Shown in pieces: positions 61,260 to 64,000 of a DNA stretch of 64,000 nucleotides (position 1 is the stretch's first letter; the number at the start of each line of letters is the position of its first letter). The notes under the pieces are model-generated. The model worked only from the letters and a program-made list of their open reading frames with translations. It was not told the origin of the DNA and did no database searches. Origin of the DNA: Absidia repens (Eukaryota; Mucoromycota; Mucoromycetes; Mucorales; Cunninghamellaceae). Position numbers and translations under genes: made by a program. The stretch is taken from contig MCGE01000049.1 in NCBI GenBank assembly GCA_002105175.1, forward strand, positions 1-64,000, given 5' to 3'.

Positions 61260-61850
61260 AAATATTCCTACTCCGGCTCGTGATATTTTCTATTTCTGTG
61301 TATTTTTTTTCTCCCCGCTTTCTTTCTTTTTCTTTCCCCTTTCGTTCTTTTTTTCTTTTCTTTAAAGCTTCCATGTGGTTTTGGTGATCCTGGATTAGTA
61401 TTTAGAATGTGAATTAGGGGCATTTATAAAATGCAATACAAATATACATTGGGAAACCCTTTCATTTTGGAACTGGGATTTGGAACCACTCATTAGATTA
61501 GTTTTCATCTTGAGGACTAGTGTCGAAGGGCCCTTTCTTATATTAGCTTAGTGTTCGTTGTCCTAGGTTACATCTATTTTTTGAATAAAATATATTTTGT
61601 CTTCCCGCCATTAGTATGGTACCTCATACCATTTACATGAATCACTTTTTTTTTTTGACAATCACATCGCTCCCCGCTTTTCCTCATCCTCATCCTTTAG
61701 AATAGTGTTGCCCATCCTAGTTGATGGTTATACTTTGTATGATTCAATGAAATCTACCTTCCTTTTTTTTATGTCCCTCCATTGTTTATATCTATTATGT
61801 ATTCTTGTATCATTTGAATAAATAGTAGTACATCGTTGCTGAAACGATGT
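61260..61850 (+). repeat. Dispersed repeat family, copy C
   Basis: Same orientation as copy B but more divergent. It shares GGGAAACCCTTTCATTTTGG (about 61450), the TTAGTTTTCATC...GACTAGTGTCGA region and polyadenylation-like signals GAATAAAATATA (about 61583) and TGAATAAATAG (about 61818). Boundaries approximate. Confidence 0.65.
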
Positions 61851-62739
61851 CAGTTTGTCTATTTGAATTTCAAGTAAAAATTGCGCTTTATATTCGCAAT
61901 TTTGTTGTTCTTCTTTGCAGCATTTTTTCAGTAAGGTTGGTACAGTGGAATAGGGTATGTGATTGAGGGGGTGGGATAATGAGTTGTGGGGAGGGGAGCA
62001 TAATACAATTCTTTATTCTTCTGCAAAACTTGCAAGATATCAATATACCCTTGCTTCATCAGCTTTAACATAGTCAGGTAGATATTTCGTCTGATTATTT
62101 ATGCGCTGTTGATCGTGATGGTCAAAGAACACACACACACACATATATATATATATTATTACTATTTTTGGTATATTCCCCACACAGAACTAGTTATGAG
62201 ATAGATATAACCTTGATTTTGCTTCTGGTTGTATATGATGGGTTCCATATATTTGTCACAGGTGTAGGCAGACTGAGAGAGAGATCATCCTTCGTAAGGA
62301 CCCAGTTTTTCAAACATGATCCAAACAAATCAACAGCAAGTTCGGAGTCAGTTGTAGTGGTTCGGGCATTGATACATATGTAGGGTGCTATTCAGCAGGA
62401 AGCTAAAGTAAGCCTTATGAAGGAGTTGTGCACCTTTTTATGATATGTTCACTTTTGAACTGTTCTCGCTCTTGCAAAACATTGATCTACTAATACTGTG
62501 CAGTACAGTAACAGGAGACAGGTGATGAGGTAAAGTAGTCATAGATAAGCTAGACAGCAATGCAAAAAATATCCTATAGCGGGCAACTACTCGCGCGGCA
62601 CAGGCTTAGCTTCATTTACATATATATATGATTGGTCAAATAGTAAAACGGCCATCTTTTGACGGCAAATGTTTTATGACTGTCAGCAAGCAACTCATGA
62701 TATACGACGAGAAAAAGTAGTCATGTCATAATGGGTGAA
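61851..62739. other. Spacer between two facing repeat copies
   Basis: About 0.9 kb separating repeat copies C and D, with a (CA)n/(TA)n microsatellite at about 62130-62158. No gene seen. Confidence 0.45.
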
Positions 62740-63740
62740 TTAGAGAGCAAGTGCATGGCAGGATATTTTTTAAAAAAAAACAGTTACAAGAACGACATTG
62801 TCTACTAATCGATAGGTTAGAGGACTGTGAATCAAAAAAGCATATTTTATTAAAGCATATTGGTTATGCTAAAGCTAAAAGGGGAAGGAAAAGTTTATTG
62901 TTATACATAAGGAAAGATCTATTGCATGAAGTTGTGAGACTAATGTCTGATTTGAATAATGGTCAACACTAATCTAAAGGGATAATTGCAAAAACGGATT
63001 ATCTAATATACTGTACATGGTAGACTAGGCATGGGAAGAATATCATTTATAAAAGTATAATAACTATCATCACTAATCTAAAAGAGATGCAATGGTGAAA
63101 AGGAAGGAATCAACTGTATAAGACATGAGGGAGATTAGCGGGTCATTTTTTATTCATGTATGCGAAAAACGAGACACGTTTTATTCAGAAGTAGGTAAAA
63201 ATTATGGACAAATTAAAAACCCACTGTAAAAGGAATCTTAAATACAAGACATTACAGACAAAACATGAGAAAGGATTGAATGAGGATATCTTTTATTAAA
63301 ACATGACAAGTGCCAACACTAATCTAAAGGGACGATGGTAAAAAAAACAAAGGGAGGGGATGTGAGTCTATTGCATAAGACATGTGAGAGATTAATGAGA
63401 TTTTTTTCGTTGAAGCATGTAAAAGAGGCATATTTTATATAGATGTAAAGACAAACTATGGACAAAAGAATATTAAGCTAAACTACTTGGGAGTTTCAAA
63501 AAGCCATTTCATTGCGTCCTCAAATCCTGAATCCAAATTGAAAGGATTTTCCCCATGCATATTGTCATCCCTGATCTGAAACCCGTTCTAAACTAGTACT
63601 GATACTAATCCAAGATCATTAAATCCTCAAATAAGTTGAATGGCGAAGAAAAAAGAAAACCAAAAGAGAGACGAAAAAATAAAGGGTGCGTATAAATAAA
63701 TATACACGTGGGCGGTATTTGAAATATCTCAAGTGGCCCA
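62740..63740 (-). repeat. Dispersed repeat family, copy D (longest, with internal tandem units)
   Basis: Same orientation as copy A. A sub-unit opening with CACTAATCTAAAGGGA recurs at about 62967, 63073 and 63314, each followed by CATATTTTATT-like and AAACTATGGACAAA-like segments, so the element is built of degenerate tandem units of about 100-350 bases. The right end carries ACACGTGGGCGGTATTTGAA (about 63704), matching the reverse complement of copy B near 23445-23475. Confidence 0.7.
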
Positions 63741-64000
63741 ATCGCCGGACTGCAGTTCTGAGTGATTTTTTTTTCTTGCTAGATATAGAAGGGCTGCATA
63801 TATCAGATATTACCTACCATAACAAAACAATGTCGATTTCCCACCAATTGATATCGTTATTGAGGGTCCCTATTGAATGATGGAAGCATTTTTGATTTTA
63901 ATAGATAAAGTATCAAGTTGATAATTGATGTCAAATAAAGGGGAGGGGGAGGGGAGAATCACCTTGAAGAAAAAAAAATCATCTACATGGAAACTTCGGC

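Overview
The window is from an early-diverging filamentous fungus, most likely a mucoromycete. The support is: short GT..AG introns (about 50-190 nt) splitting most genes, long poly-A/poly-T tracts, an AT-rich background, and a gene set that is clearly fungal (ALG9, an IML2/TTC39 protein, an NVJ2-type SMP protein, a CaMKK-like kinase) alongside a metazoan-looking MED19. The exact species cannot be read from the sequence. No tRNA, rRNA, CRISPR array or intact transposase gene was found.

Left part (1-32 kb) is ordinary housekeeping sequence. In order it holds: a large unrecognised alpha-solenoid-like protein running off the left edge (-), a single-pass membrane protein (+), a charged low-complexity protein with a hydrophobic C-terminus (-), a gene-free interval with a dispersed repeat, a YchF/OLA1 ATPase with a mitochondrial-type presequence (-), an IML2/TTC39 protein (+), ALG9 mannosyltransferase (+), a PA-TM-RING ubiquitin ligase (-), a CaMKK/SNF1-activating-kinase-like kinase (+), a second repeat copy, an intronless NVJ2/TEX2-like lipid-transfer protein (-), a 76-residue orphan ORF (+) and MED19 (-). 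Splice models were built by hand; where the exons were followed to the stop codon, reading phase closes exactly.

Central part (32.1-58.0 kb, minus strand) is the striking feature: what reads as one 35-exon gene of about 25.9 kb coding for about 7,680 residues. It has ten N-terminal QxW-type beta-trefoil units, then about 28 copies of a tryptophan-headed helical module (families A, B, C plus divergent ones) separated by Gly/Ala-rich hydrophobic segments with His-rich flanks, then a C-terminal HAD-like domain resembling L-2-haloacid dehalogenases. The repeat exons start and end in phase 0, are near-identical at DNA level including introns, and are arranged as B-A-(A)-C-linker supra-units of about 2.1 or 2.7 kb. 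One copy carries a single-base deletion that breaks the frame. The domain architecture is not one I recognise and is the best candidate here for an undescribed system.

Right part (58-64 kb) is gene-poor and holds two further copies of the dispersed repeat facing each other. The repeat family (four copies in the window) carries recurring AATAAA signals and a CCACGTG-containing end, so it may be a transcribed non-coding or LTR-like element.
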